DNA of 64,000 nucleotides from Bacteroides congonensis (GTDB taxonomy: Bacteria; Bacteroidota; Bacteroidia; Bacteroidales; Bacteroidaceae). The stretch lies in contig NZ_FQXY01000006.1 of assembly GCF_900130125.1 (NCBI RefSeq), forward strand, positions 248,001 through 312,000. Reading direction: 5' to 3'. Made by a program: the position numbers and the translations under genes. Below the pieces are notes generated by a model, which was not told the DNA's origin, searched no databases, and saw nothing but the letters and a program-made list of their open reading frames with translations. Shown one piece after another: positions 1-9,540 of this stretch (position 1 is its first letter; each line of letters opens with the position of its first letter).

Positions 1-62
1 CAATCCTATGGAATGCAGCTAATACCATTGATTTAGGATTAGACCTTCTACCCCAGGAATAA
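1..62 (+). CDS. C-terminal end of a DUF4925-like lipoprotein (partial)
   Basis: Reading from base 3, twenty codons end at a TAA at 60-62. The tail (NTIDLGLDLLPQE) closely matches the tail of the next gene (KFNIGLDLVLSE), so this is probably the last part of a tandem paralogue of the gene at 72. The rest lies outside the window. Only 9 bases separate its stop from the next ATG, so the two are co-transcribed. Confidence 0.6.
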   Translation, partial: ILWNAANTIDLGLDLLPQE

Positions 63-71
63 GCACTAACA

Positions 72-1406
72 ATGAATATGAAAGAAAAAATGAATATGAA
101 GAAATTATCTATATTATTGGCAAGTGGTTTCATCGGAATGAGCGGTTTGATGACCTCTTGCAGCGAAGATTACCCGGGACCGGATCCTGTAGATGTAACA
201 GCTAATTATTCAAATAAACATCTCAGCCACGCCAATTTGGTTCTCAATTATAGTGGTGAAGAATTATTCGGTAAAAGTATTGATTTCAGTACAGTGAAAG
301 GAGAAAATGCCAATATCACCCTTTACGACATTCTCCCCGGAGAAGCAGTTGTTTCACTGACAAATGTACCCTTGTCAGGAACAGCCAATGAATATACTTT
401 TTCAGGAGATGCAGCCGGAGCAAATACTAATATCCAATTTCACTATGATGGAAAAGTAGAAAAAGGACATCTTATTTTCAACCTCACGGATATACAAACC
501 GCCGGTAGTACACAATGGGCAGAAAATTATCTGCTTTCCGAAATCACTAAATCATCTAACGAAACCATTGGTGCAGAGGTTCCTGGGACCGGTGCAGGTT
601 TTGTTGATACAAAAATGGCAGAAGGCTCTGATTCTGATTACAATGTATTTCTACGAAGTACATTAGCGTACTTCCTACCTCAATTTCTTCATTCTGTCAC
701 ATTAAAAGCTGATGGAAATATTCAAGTGGAATACTCAACAGGCCCTATTATGATTGACGGCAAAGTACCGGATATGGAAGCGGAAGGAGCCATGATGGAG
801 ATTGTACAATTCATCTTTAGTAAATTATTAGGTGGGGGAGTTACAAATGAAGATGTAACAGCCGTAATAAAAGACCGTACTTTTTATACTTCTCCTACAA
901 ATTTAGTTTATTGGTATCCTAAAGACAACCAAGTCAGAATTAAACTCAATTTACCTGCAATAATCACGCTTGTAATGAAAGGGCAGGGAAAAATGATAGA
1001 TGAAAATCTATTGTCTTCTCTTACTGATATAATTTTGAAAATGGATCCGATTCAACTTAAAGGAATACTGATCAAAATAAACGGAACTTTGCAAAATAGT
1101 ATCATCAGTTTCATTACCAATTTAAATGACAAAACCTTCAATACTTTCTTTGAGTGGATCACAACAGGAATCCCAATGAATATAGAAAAAGTAGATGGAC
1201 ATACACACCTCTATTTAGACAAAGCAACCCTGCAACCTATTTTAGATATGATTCCAAGTCTAGTACCAATCATTATAAATATGCTGCCTGAATCGACAGA
1301 TGATTTTTCCAAAATGATGTTAGAAAGTCTGCTCAATCAATTCGCTGATGCTTGGTCAAACGCACAGAAATTCAATATTGGACTCGATTTGGTACTATCC
1401 GAGTGA
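72..1406 (+). CDS. DUF4925-type surface lipoprotein
   Basis: 444 residues. An N-terminal hydrophobic segment ends in a lipobox (LMTSC) followed by SEDYP. An acidic run after the lipidated Cys is typical of Bacteroides lipoproteins exported to the cell surface. The body resembles the DUF4925 family, whose biochemical function I do not know. The start is ambiguous: ATG occurs at 72, 78, 90 and 96 because an ATGAATATGAA stretch is duplicated, and the later ones give a more normal signal peptide (MNMKKLSILL). It sits between a paralogue and a TonB-dependent receptor 33 bases downstream, so a surface ligand-capture partner of that receptor is the likely role. That role is inferred from context. 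Confidence 0.75.
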   Translation: MNMKEKMNMKKLSILLASGFIGMSGLMTSCSEDYPGPDPVDVTANYSNKHLSHANLVLNYSGEELFGKSIDFSTVKGENANITLYDILPGEAVVSLTNVPLSGTANEYTFSGDAAGANTNIQFHYDGKVEKGHLIFNLTDIQTAGSTQWAENYLLSEITKSSNETIGAEVPGTGAGFVDTKMAEGSDSDYNVFLRSTLAYFLPQFLHSVTLKADGNIQVEYSTGPIMIDGKVPDMEAEGAMMEIVQFIFSKLLGGGVTNEDVTAVIKDRTFYTSPTNLVYWYPKDNQVRIKLNLPAIITLVMKGQGKMIDENLLSSLTDIILKMDPIQLKGILIKINGTLQNSIISFITNLNDKTFNTFFEWITTGIPMNIEKVDGHTHLYLDKATLQPILDMIPSLVPIIINMLPESTDDFSKMMLESLLNQFADAWSNAQKFNIGLDLVLSE

Positions 1407-1439
1407 TATACAAACATTAATATTAAAGAATAAGAAACA

Positions 1440-4289
1440 ATGAAGAAACTATATATACTAACTTTACTTATCTGTCTTACCGGCTTTGGAGCAAGCTTTG
1501 CCCAAACCTTGAAAGGACATATATATGACGCCAAGACCAATGAACCATTGGTGGGAGCTGCCGTTACCTATAAGCTTCACGGTAACCAGGGAGTAGTATC
1601 CAACATTAACGGAGAATATGAAATCAAACTTCCCGAAGGTGGAGTCGACCTCGTATTCAGTTATGTAGGTTATGATGATGTACTGATGCCTATCGTCATT
1701 GGCAAACGTGAAGTAGTCACTAAGGACGTTTACATGAAAGAAAGCACTAAGCTACTGGAAGAAGTAGTGGTCAGTGCCGGACGTTTCGAACAGAAATTGA
1801 GTGATGTCACCGTTTCTATGGACGTTGTCAAATCGGGAGATATTGCACGTCAGGCACCAACCGATATTTCTTCCACCCTTCGTACACTTCCCGGTGTAGA
1901 CATTGTAGACAAGCAGCCTTCTATGCGTGGTGGTAGCGGATGGACTTACGGAGTAGGTGCACGCAGCCAGATTTTGGTAGACGGCATGAGTACACTGAAC
2001 CCTAAAACAGGAGAAATAAACTGGAACACCGTTCCTTTGGAAAACGTAGAACAAGTGGAAGTGATTAAAGGAGCTTCTTCCGTACTATATGGTTCATCAG
2101 CTTTGAACGGTATCATTAATATTCGTACCGCACGTCCGGGACTGACCCCGAAAACACGATTCAGTGCCTATGTCGGTGTATATGGAGATGCGGAAAATGA
2201 TGAATATCAATGGAGTGACAAGAGTTTTTGGAAAGACGACAAGTATGCGGTAAAACCCATTTTGCGCGGAAGCCTTCTCAGCGGTGTACGGAATCCGATT
2301 TATGAAGGATTCGACCTTTCCCACTCCCGCCGTATCGGTAATTTCGATGTCAGTGGCGGTATCAATCTTTTCACTGACGAAGGATACCGTCAACAAGGAT
2401 ACAATAAGCGTTTCCGCATGGGTGGCAGCCTGACTTACCACCAACCGGATATGGGAATGAAAATCTTGAATTATGGTTTCAATGTAGATTTCCTTTCCAA
2501 CCAATATGGTGACTTTTTTATCTGGCGTTCACCGACGGAAGTGTACAAACCGTCTCCTTTCACCAACATGGGACGTGAAGAAAACAACTTTCATATCGAC
2601 CCGTTCATCAACTACGTGAATCCCGAAAACGGTACGTCACATAAGATTAAAGGACGTTTCTATTATAGCGCCGACAATATCGTGCGCCCTACTGACGGAG
2701 CATCCATTACCGATATTCTCGGCAATATGGGAACAGACGCCCAAACCATACAGAATATTGCAGGTGGCGATTACAGTTCACTCTACCCAGCATTAGTCGG
2801 TATCGGTTCAGGACTTATCAACGGAAATCTGGATGATGCCATGAACGGGATATTTACTTCATTGGGCAATATTTTCCCGAACGCAACAACTGCCGATTAC
2901 TGCGACCTTATCTCATGGGCTATGGATAATGGATTGCCTAGTGATTTGGACAAGTTGGTGCAGGACGGGAAATTACCGAGCGACCTCGTTCCGTGGTTAT
3001 CCAATGTCATCAATCCTTCACGCAACAATCCGAAAACTCAGACTGACAAGAACTTCGACTATTATCTCGACTACCAGTTCAACAAAAAATGGGACTGTGG
3101 CGCACAAATCACTACCGGAGCTACTTTCGAACATATCCGCTATGATTCCGCCATTATGGACGAAGTGTACAAAAGTGATAACATCGCCGCTTTCTTCCAG
3201 TACGACCAACGTTTTTGGGATCGCTTGAGCGTATCTGCCGGTGTACGCGCCGAATATTATCGTGTAAACAATCACCACCGCGAAGCGGAAACCAAGATAT
3301 TCGGAACCAAAGTTCCGTTCCGTCCCGTATTCCGTGCCGGATTAAACTATCAGTTGGCTGATTACAGTTTTGTCCGCGCAAGCTTCGGACAAGGTTACCG
3401 CAACCCGTCCATCAATGAGAAATATCTGCGTAAGGATATTGGTGGAGTCGGTGTTTATCCGAACCTGAACATCAATCCGGAAAAAGGATTCAACGCTGAA
3501 TTAGGGTTCAAACAAGGATACAAGATTGGTAACTTCCAGGGATTCGTAGACGTTGCCGGATTTTACACGCAATATAAGGACATGGTTGAATTCCAGTTCG
3601 GACTGTTCAACAATGCCAATTATACGATGATTAACAGCATCGGCGATGCCATCCAAATGTTGTCGGACGGCAAAGGTTTTGGTATCGGCGCCCAATTCCA
3701 TAACGTATCGAAAGCGCAAATCTACGGAGTTGAAATCTCCACAAACGGTGTGTATAACTTTAATAAGAATACGAAACTGTTCTATAACTTAGGATATGTA
3801 TACACCGAACCCCGTGATGCAGATTATCAGGAACGCAATGCCGTAGAAGGTCTTTATACCGACCCGCTGCAAATGAAAGAGAAATCAAACACCGGAAAGT
3901 ATCTGAAATATCGCCCGAAACATAGTTTCAAAGCTACGGTAGATTTCCAGTGGAAACGTATCAACGTAGGTGCCAACGTAGCATGGAAGAGCAAAATCCT
4001 TGCAGTAGACTATCTGATGATGGACGAGCGTCCCAAAATGCAAAATGACCTGATGGACTATGTACGCAGTATCCTCTTCGGTTATTCAAAAGGAGAAACA
4101 CTGGCTACTTACTGGGACAAGCACAACACGCCCTATGCCACTGTTGACTTCCGCTTCGGAGTGAAAGCAACCAAAGAAGTGGCATTCCAGTTTATGGTAA
4201 ACAACCTGTTCAACAAGGAATACAGCTACCGCCCGATGGCAGTTGCCGCCCCACGTACTTTCGTACTGAAAATGGATGTCACTTTCTAA
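1440..4289 (+). CDS. TonB-dependent outer-membrane receptor with CarboxypepD_reg-like domain
   Basis: 949 residues. Signal peptide to about residue 21, then a carboxypeptidase-regulatory-like beta-sandwich (about 22-110, GHIYDAKTNEPLVGAAV). The plug domain follows (about 135-245, with LPGVDIVDKQPSMRGG and VEVIKGASSVLYGSSALNG), then a long beta-barrel ending in aromatic F (LKMDVTF). It imports a ligand across the outer membrane using TonB energy. It is not a SusC of the STN type and no SusD neighbour is present; its partners are the DUF4925 lipoproteins upstream. The substrate cannot be read from sequence. A vitamin or cofactor such as a corrinoid is possible, but any riboswitch would lie upstream of the window. 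Confidence 0.9.
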   Translation: MKKLYILTLLICLTGFGASFAQTLKGHIYDAKTNEPLVGAAVTYKLHGNQGVVSNINGEYEIKLPEGGVDLVFSYVGYDDVLMPIVIGKREVVTKDVYMKESTKLLEEVVVSAGRFEQKLSDVTVSMDVVKSGDIARQAPTDISSTLRTLPGVDIVDKQPSMRGGSGWTYGVGARSQILVDGMSTLNPKTGEINWNTVPLENVEQVEVIKGASSVLYGSSALNGIINIRTARPGLTPKTRFSAYVGVYGDAENDEYQWSDKSFWKDDKYAVKPILRGSLLSGVRNPIYEGFDLSHSRRIGNFDVSGGINLFTDEGYRQQGYNKRFRMGGSLTYHQPDMGMKILNYGFNVDFLSNQYGDFFIWRSPTEVYKPSPFTNMGREENNFHIDPFINYVNPENGTSHKIKGRFYYSADNIVRPTDGASITDILGNMGTDAQTIQNIAGGDYSSLYPALVGIGSGLINGNLDDAMNGIFTSLGNIFPNATTADYCDLISWAMDNGLPSDLDKLVQDGKLPSDLVPWLSNVINPSRNNPKTQTDKNFDYYLDYQFNKKWDCGAQITTGATFEHIRYDSAIMDEVYKSDNIAAFFQYDQRFWDRLSVSAGVRAEYYRVNNHHREAETKIFGTKVPFRPVFRAGLNYQLADYSFVRASFGQGYRNPSINEKYLRKDIGGVGVYPNLNINPEKGFNAELGFKQGYKIGNFQGFVDVAGFYTQYKDMVEFQFGLFNNANYTMINSIGDAIQMLSDGKGFGIGAQFHNVSKAQIYGVEISTNGVYNFNKNTKLFYNLGYVYTEPRDADYQERNAVEGLYTDPLQMKEKSNTGKYLKYRPKHSFKATVDFQWKRINVGANVAWKSKILAVDYLMMDERPKMQNDLMDYVRSILFGYSKGETLATYWDKHNTPYATVDFRFGVKATKEVAFQFMVNNLFNKEYSYRPMAVAAPRTFVLKMDVTF

Positions 4290-4319
4290 ATAACCAGTAA
4301 GATTTACAATTGATTAAGG

Positions 4320-4352
4320 AACGGCTGCACAACGCAGCCGTTTTCTTTTTTT
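4320..4352 (+). terminator. Rho-independent terminator after the TonB receptor
   Basis: A 9-bp perfect stem (AACGGCTGC / GCAGCCGTT) with loop ACAAC is followed by a T-rich tract. It separates the receptor operon from the barrel gene at 4428. Confidence 0.85.
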
Positions 4353-4427
4353 ACCCTACCTGCCAATATTTATCCATAATATTGATTATCTTTACCCCCT
4401 GAAAAATGAAAAGATACAACCGATAAA

Positions 4428-5108
4428 ATGAAAAAACATATTGTACTTATTGCCATCCTATTTTGCACCGCCTTTGCACAGGCACAAGAAGTTTTTGTAA
4501 ATGCGGACTTTGTCAGCAGCTATACCTGGCGTGGTATAGACAGCGGTAATGCAAGTGTGCAACCTTCACTCGGCCTCAACTGGAAAGGACTTACCGTTTA
4601 TGCATGGGGTTCTACCGAATTTCGTGAAAAGAATAATGAAATAGACCTTTCATTGGAATATGCCTATAAAAACCTGACTATTTACGCCAACAACTATTTC
4701 ACCCAGACAGAGGATGAACCTTTCAAATACTTCAATTACAATTCACACTCCACCGGACATACTTTTGAAGTAGGGGCCGGATATATGTTTAGCGAGAAAT
4801 TCCCGTTATCAGTAAGCTGGTACACTACATTTGCCGGAAATGACTATCGGGAAGACGGGAAACGCGCCTGGTCGAGTTATTGTGAACTGAGTTACCCGTT
4901 CAGTGTGAAAGAAGTAGATTTGAGTATCGAGGCAGGATTTACCCCTTGGGAGAGCTTCTACTCCGACAAATTCAATGTAGTCAACGTCGGACTATCCGCA
5001 ACGAAAGAAATCAAAATAACATCCAATTTCTCTTTGCCCATATTCGGAAAGCTGATAGCCAATCCGTATGAGGAGCAGGTTTATTTTGTATTCGGAATTA
5101 CACTCTAG
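4428..5108 (+). CDS. Small outer-membrane beta-barrel protein (TorF-like)
   Basis: 226 residues. Signal peptide cleaved after AQA (MKKHIVLIAILFCTAFAQAQ), then alternating amphipathic strands rich in Tyr/Trp/Gly (SSYTWRGIDSGN, YAWGSTEF, FEVGAGYMF) ending in a C-terminal hydrophobic strand VYFVFGITL. The SSYTWRG opening is typical of the TorF-like putative porin/DUF family of 8-12 stranded barrels. No enzyme signature is present. A weak promoter-like TATCTTTA lies at 4387-4394, about 34 bases before the ATG. Its link to the TonB locus is by proximity only. Confidence 0.7.
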   Translation: MKKHIVLIAILFCTAFAQAQEVFVNADFVSSYTWRGIDSGNASVQPSLGLNWKGLTVYAWGSTEFREKNNEIDLSLEYAYKNLTIYANNYFTQTEDEPFKYFNYNSHSTGHTFEVGAGYMFSEKFPLSVSWYTTFAGNDYREDGKRAWSSYCELSYPFSVKEVDLSIEAGFTPWESFYSDKFNVVNVGLSATKEIKITSNFSLPIFGKLIANPYEEQVYFVFGITL

Positions 5109-5151
5109 CAAATTAATTTATCTATTTAATAATTTATTAATTATCACCCCC

Positions 5152-7026
5152 ATGAAAAAACACTCTCTTATTTTCTGCGCAGGAGTTCTTCTACTAAGTG
5201 CCTGCCAACCGGCAAAAGCACCGGAAGCTATCTTGCCCATCCCCGAAGCTAAACAGGTTGAATGGCAAAAGATGGAAACTTACGCTTTTGTACACTTTGG
5301 ACTTAACACATTCAACGACCGGGAATGGGGATACGGAGATTCCGATCCCAAAACATTCAACCCCGCCAAACTGGATTGCGAGCAATGGGTACAAACCTTT
5401 GTGAATTCCGGAATGAAAGGGGTTATCCTGACAGCCAAGCATCACGATGGTTTCTGCCTTTGGCCTACCCAACTGACTGAGTACTGCATTCGCAATACGC
5501 CGTATAAAGACGGAAAAGGTGACATCGTCCGTGAGTTATCGGATGCCTGCAAAAAGTACGGCATTAAATTCGCTGTTTATCTGTCTCCGTGGGACAGACA
5601 TCAGGCCAATTATGGTTCTCCCGAATACGTAGACTACTTCTATAAACAACTCAATGAGCTACTGACCAACTACGGTGACGTTTTTGAAATCTGGTTCGAC
5701 GGTGCTAATGGCGGTGACGGCTGGTATGGCGGTGCAAAAGACAGCCGTACTATCGACCGCAAAACTTATTATGATTATCCGAGAGCTTACAAGATGATTG
5801 ACGAACTGCAACCACAAGCGGTTATCTTCTCCGATGGTGGGCCGGGTTGTCGTTGGGTAGGCAATGAGAAAGGATTTGCCGGAGCGACCAACTGGTCTTT
5901 CCTTCGTGCCGGAGAGGTCTATCCGGGTTATCCTAACTATCGCGAATTGCAATACGGCCATGCCGACGGCAACCAGTGGGTAGCTGCCGAATGTGACGTT
6001 TCTATCCGTCCGGGATGGTTCTATCACCCCGAAGAAGACGACCGTGTGAAAACAGTGGACGACCTGACCGACTTGTATTACCGCAGCGTAGGACATAACG
6101 CAACCTTATTACTGAACTTCCCCGTTAACCGTGACGGATTGATTCATCCGACAGATTCTGCCAACGCCGTTAATTTTCACAAGAACGTGCAAAAACAACT
6201 GGCAAACAACCTATTGGCTGGTCTTTCTCCTAAAGCATCGGACGAACGAGGTTCTGCTTTCTCTGCAAAAGCTGTCACAGACAATGATTACGATACCTAT
6301 TGGGCTACCAACGATGGAGTAACATCCGCCACTATCGAATTCGACTTGCCCCAACCGGAGAAAATCAACCGTATGATGTTGCAGGAATACATTCCTCTCG
6401 GACAGCGTGTCAAATCATTCGTAGTAGAATATAACCAGGAAGGTGAATGGCTTCCCGTGAAACTCAATGAAGAGACAACAACCGTTGGTTACAAACGTCT
6501 TCTCCGTTTCGAAACAATCACAACCGATAAGATTCGTGTCCGTTTCACGGATTCACGTGCTTGTCTTTGCATCAATAACATTGAAGCATTTTACGCAGGA
6601 GAAACTTCTGATTCATATACTGCAAAAGCGGAAGAGCTGAAAAGTTTCCCGTTCACTATTAGTGGAGTGGATGCAGAAGAAGCACAAAAATGCATGGATA
6701 AGAACGACCAAACGACCTGTTTCATCAATGGGAATACAACCTTGATTGACTTGGGAGAAGAACGTACGATTACTTCATTCCATTACCTTCCCGACCAAAG
6801 CGAATATAATAAAGGTGTAATCGCCGCATATGAAATATCTGTCGGAACGGATAGCAATGCTGTCAATCAGGTAGTAGCGAAAGACGAATTTTCTAATATA
6901 AAGAATAATCCGATCCTGCAATCTGTCTATTTTACCCCAGTCAAAGCCCGCTATGTTCAATTGAAGGCAACACGGATGATACATGACGGAGAACCGATGG
7001 GAATAGCCGAGATTGGCATACAATAA
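5152..7026 (+). CDS. GH29 alpha-L-fucosidase lipoprotein with discoidin-like modules
   Basis: 624 residues from ATG 5152; in-frame codons further upstream overlap the barrel gene and lack a signal peptide. Lipobox LLSAC at residue about 18. The GH29 catalytic domain (about 30-360) shows HFGLNTFNDREWGYG, KHHDGFCLWPT and EIWFDGANG, where the Asp of WFDG is the expected nucleophile. A first F5/8-type (discoidin/CBM32-like) module covers about 390-500 (FSAKAVTDNDYDTYWATNDG) and a second, more divergent one covers 510-624. It should remove alpha-L-fucose from host or plant glycans at the outer membrane. It converges on the GH18 locus and may act with it on fucosylated N-glycans, which is an inference. 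Confidence 0.9.
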   Translation: MKKHSLIFCAGVLLLSACQPAKAPEAILPIPEAKQVEWQKMETYAFVHFGLNTFNDREWGYGDSDPKTFNPAKLDCEQWVQTFVNSGMKGVILTAKHHDGFCLWPTQLTEYCIRNTPYKDGKGDIVRELSDACKKYGIKFAVYLSPWDRHQANYGSPEYVDYFYKQLNELLTNYGDVFEIWFDGANGGDGWYGGAKDSRTIDRKTYYDYPRAYKMIDELQPQAVIFSDGGPGCRWVGNEKGFAGATNWSFLRAGEVYPGYPNYRELQYGHADGNQWVAAECDVSIRPGWFYHPEEDDRVKTVDDLTDLYYRSVGHNATLLLNFPVNRDGLIHPTDSANAVNFHKNVQKQLANNLLAGLSPKASDERGSAFSAKAVTDNDYDTYWATNDGVTSATIEFDLPQPEKINRMMLQEYIPLGQRVKSFVVEYNQEGEWLPVKLNEETTTVGYKRLLRFETITTDKIRVRFTDSRACLCINNIEAFYAGETSDSYTAKAEELKSFPFTISGVDAEEAQKCMDKNDQTTCFINGNTTLIDLGEERTITSFHYLPDQSEYNKGVIAAYEISVGTDSNAVNQVVAKDEFSNIKNNPILQSVYFTPVKARYVQLKATRMIHDGEPMGIAEIGIQ

Positions 7027-7101
7027 AAACAGAGGTATTCAGGCACATTTCTCCTTCTTTTTTGAAAATTAAATGTGACTGAATATCTTTTTATATAAAA
7101 A

Positions 7102-7133
7102 GTGAGGTCATCTCATTGCTGAAATGACCTCAC
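7102..7133 (-). terminator. Terminator of the SusC/SusD/GH18 operon
   Basis: A perfect 10-bp stem (GTGAGGTCAT 7102-7111, ATGACCTCAC 7124-7133) has a T-rich stretch on the minus-strand side (7086-7100). It lies between convergent genes and may also stop fucosidase transcription. Confidence 0.75.
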
Positions 7134-7175
7134 AAATATCACAAACAAATGTTATTCTTCTTTTGTTATTCTTCC

Positions 7176-8378
7176 TTACTTATTAGGATGGGCAAAATTA
7201 AACTTTTGTTCACTCCATGCAGGAGTTCCATTAAGAGTAATGTGATTCCCATTAGGACTGCTATCTTTTAACACATTACCTGTACCTTCATCACACTTCC
7301 AATAACCAATCAGTCCCTCAGAATCACTTGGTATCTGACGTGACATGGCATCCTGAATTGCACCGGCAGTCAAGCACTTCTTCCACAAACGAATCTGGGC
7401 GAATTCTACCTGCATATAAGAGCCAAAAGAACCGTCAGCAAGCGTGATTCGTGAGAATGTATAATCTCTCGCATCAACTTTCTCCACATCCATTGCACCA
7501 TCCTTATACAAGATAATCTTCTCTCCATCGTAAGTATATGCTATATGATACCATGTATCAGGCCACCAGAATTCATTGCTATCCATGTCAAATCCGGGAT
7601 TGTCCAGATGGAATTGCAGAGTCGGAGCTATTGTTGCAACCCCGTCAGCCCAGTAACGAGGTAATATTCCGTTAAAAGTAATAGGAGCAGATCCGTCACA
7701 ATAAATATAGTTTCTAAACCATTTATTACTTAGCCCAACCCAGTCGCCGGTTGCCATTCCTGTTGTATTATCAACTTTGAGCCAATACTCTATGGTCCAC
7801 TGGTCAGCAGGAATCTCACTGGTAAACGTAGTTGCCGTCTTATTTCCTCTCTTCAGTATGATTGAATTTTGCTTATTAGGGGAAGTCAGCAGATAAAGCA
7901 TACGATTCGCGTTTCCCTTCATTGCTACCGGCCCCTCCACGGAAATGATTCGTAGCGGAATAGCATAAGCCTCACCGTTTGGGGTAGTGTACGGCTTTAT
8001 AGTAAGGTTAATAACCGGAGCTGAGACCTTGCCGGCAGGAATTGTTACAGTTTTCTCAAAACTGCGAAACTCTTGAGGAAGAACCTGATAATCCGCCTCA
8101 TTCTTCTGATTATAGTCATCAAGCAACTGTTGGTCAATATCCAGCGTAACGGTCACATCTTGGTCAATGGCACGCACCAAACGGACTGTCAACGTTTTTG
8201 TCACTTCATCTTCATCCACCAATTGCGTTTCCATCTGCTGGTCAAACTTATCAGAAGGAGCGGCTTCCTGTATATACAATCCATTATCAATAGGGCTCAA
8301 ATCAGCATCGTCACATCCTACAACCGACGCTAGAATAGCTCCCATCACTATATATTTGGTAAATTTAATCATCTTCAT
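7176..8378 (-). CDS. DUF1735 and LamG-like domain lipoprotein
   Basis: 400 residues. Lipobox SVVGC followed by DDAD, a surface-export-like acidic run. The N-terminal DUF1735-type immunoglobulin-like domain (about 30-165) is followed by a concanavalin/LamG fold (about 170-390: WTIEYWLKVDN, WYHIAYTYDGEKIILYKDG, LIGYWKCDEGTGN). This architecture is typical of surface glycan-binding proteins in Bacteroides N-glycan loci that carry GH18 endoglycosidases. It lies 27 bases after the GH18 gene, last in the operon. No catalytic residues are apparent, so glycan binding is more likely than hydrolysis. Confidence 0.85.
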   Translation of the reverse strand: MKMIKFTKYIVMGAILASVVGCDDADLSPIDNGLYIQEAAPSDKFDQQMETQLVDEDEVTKTLTVRLVRAIDQDVTVTLDIDQQLLDDYNQKNEADYQVLPQEFRSFEKTVTIPAGKVSAPVINLTIKPYTTPNGEAYAIPLRIISVEGPVAMKGNANRMLYLLTSPNKQNSIILKRGNKTATTFTSEIPADQWTIEYWLKVDNTTGMATGDWVGLSNKWFRNYIYCDGSAPITFNGILPRYWADGVATIAPTLQFHLDNPGFDMDSNEFWWPDTWYHIAYTYDGEKIILYKDGAMDVEKVDARDYTFSRITLADGSFGSYMQVEFAQIRLWKKCLTAGAIQDAMSRQIPSDSEGLIGYWKCDEGTGNVLKDSSPNGNHITLNGTPAWSEQKFNFAHPNK

Positions 8379-8405
8379 TTTTTCTTCTTAATTATGTTCA
8401 TACAA

Positions 8406-9515
8406 TTAATGCTGAGCCGGATTCATTACCTGAATAACCTCACGCATAAAGAAATAATCATTCACCGGTCGACACAGATTAAAACGATAAGCCCCCACTC
8501 CACCGATACGGGCATCCACTCCCGGACGATAATACATCGCCATTCCTTTCAATGAGTATGTCACAATTCCATCACGTGTGGTAAATACCGGCCCACCATC
8601 TCCTTTGTGTTTCTCAAAGTCTTCGCACCATACGGTTTTACTGAGAATAGTGGCTTCGTCCTCTATTGAACCGAACTTGTTCAACAACCTTTGAAAACGT
8701 TCATCAAGTGAGTTATAAATATCTTTATTGCCGTCACCTGTATTATAATAAGCTTGAACAACATAATAATCCAACAACTTGCCTGACTCTACATTCAAAG
8801 TTTGCGGCTCGCCGTCAACCATAAGGATACGTCCTGTACCTGACTTTGGGCCGAATGACTTCGACAGTTCATCCAATAAAATATGCATACGGTCCGAATA
8901 ACTACTGATATTACCTCCATAACTAAAATTCGGTTCATAGTCAATATCAAAACCGTCATAATCATACTTATTGATAGAATCAACAATCACTTGTGCATAT
9001 TTACGGATAGCCTTTTCGATACCTTCTGCAGAAGTATCGCCCTGATTTCCATACCATCCCCAGTATGCAGCCATAGCCTCGTCATATGATTCGTATTGTA
9101 CACCATCCACTATATACTCTTCTTCCACAGACGCCGGTGTCATGCTTCTACCGATATTAGTGATATGCTGGCAGTACAGTATACGGGTGCCTTTCTTTTC
9201 CCTGACTTCCTGCAAATCGCTTTTTTGCGCTTCCGTCAAATTGAAAGCGCTACCCCACAAAGAAACAATGTCCATTGAATCGGGAATACCCCTCAACTGA
9301 TTGTTCATATTCGTACCGACACCAGTCCAATCACTATACCAGCCGAAACAAATAGGATGTTTCGACTTTTTATATTCTCTCAGTGCCTTGTAATAGTCGT
9401 CACCATTGATATTCACCGGTTCAGTGAACTTAGGTTCCATTTCAGTCCAATCGCTGCACTGAATAAACATCAATGCACCCACTGCCGCAAATATGACATA
9501 TAGTATTTTCTTCAT
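8406..9515 (-). CDS. GH18 endo-beta-N-acetylglucosaminidase-like lipoprotein
   Basis: 369 residues. Lipobox region MFIQC at residue 20. The GH18 signature DxxDxDxE is intact as D187-G-F-D190-I-D192-Y-E194, with Glu194 the expected acid/base and the preceding Asp assisting substrate-assisted catalysis. Upstream strands (HPICFGWYSDW, DIVSLWG) fit the GH18 TIM barrel. In Bacteroides such surface enzymes cut the chitobiose core of N-glycans. Because some paralogues are catalytically dead binding proteins, the intact motif matters here. It stands third in the SusC-SusD-GH18-DUF1735 operon. Confidence 0.88.
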   Translation of the reverse strand: MKKILYVIFAAVGALMFIQCSDWTEMEPKFTEPVNINGDDYYKALREYKKSKHPICFGWYSDWTGVGTNMNNQLRGIPDSMDIVSLWGSAFNLTEAQKSDLQEVREKKGTRILYCQHITNIGRSMTPASVEEEYIVDGVQYESYDEAMAAYWGWYGNQGDTSAEGIEKAIRKYAQVIVDSINKYDYDGFDIDYEPNFSYGGNISSYSDRMHILLDELSKSFGPKSGTGRILMVDGEPQTLNVESGKLLDYYVVQAYYNTGDGNKDIYNSLDERFQRLLNKFGSIEDEATILSKTVWCEDFEKHKGDGGPVFTTRDGIVTYSLKGMAMYYRPGVDARIGGVGAYRFNLCRPVNDYFFMREVIQVMNPAQH

Positions 9516-9540
9516 ATCGTAATCTTTTTAATTTTAGCTG

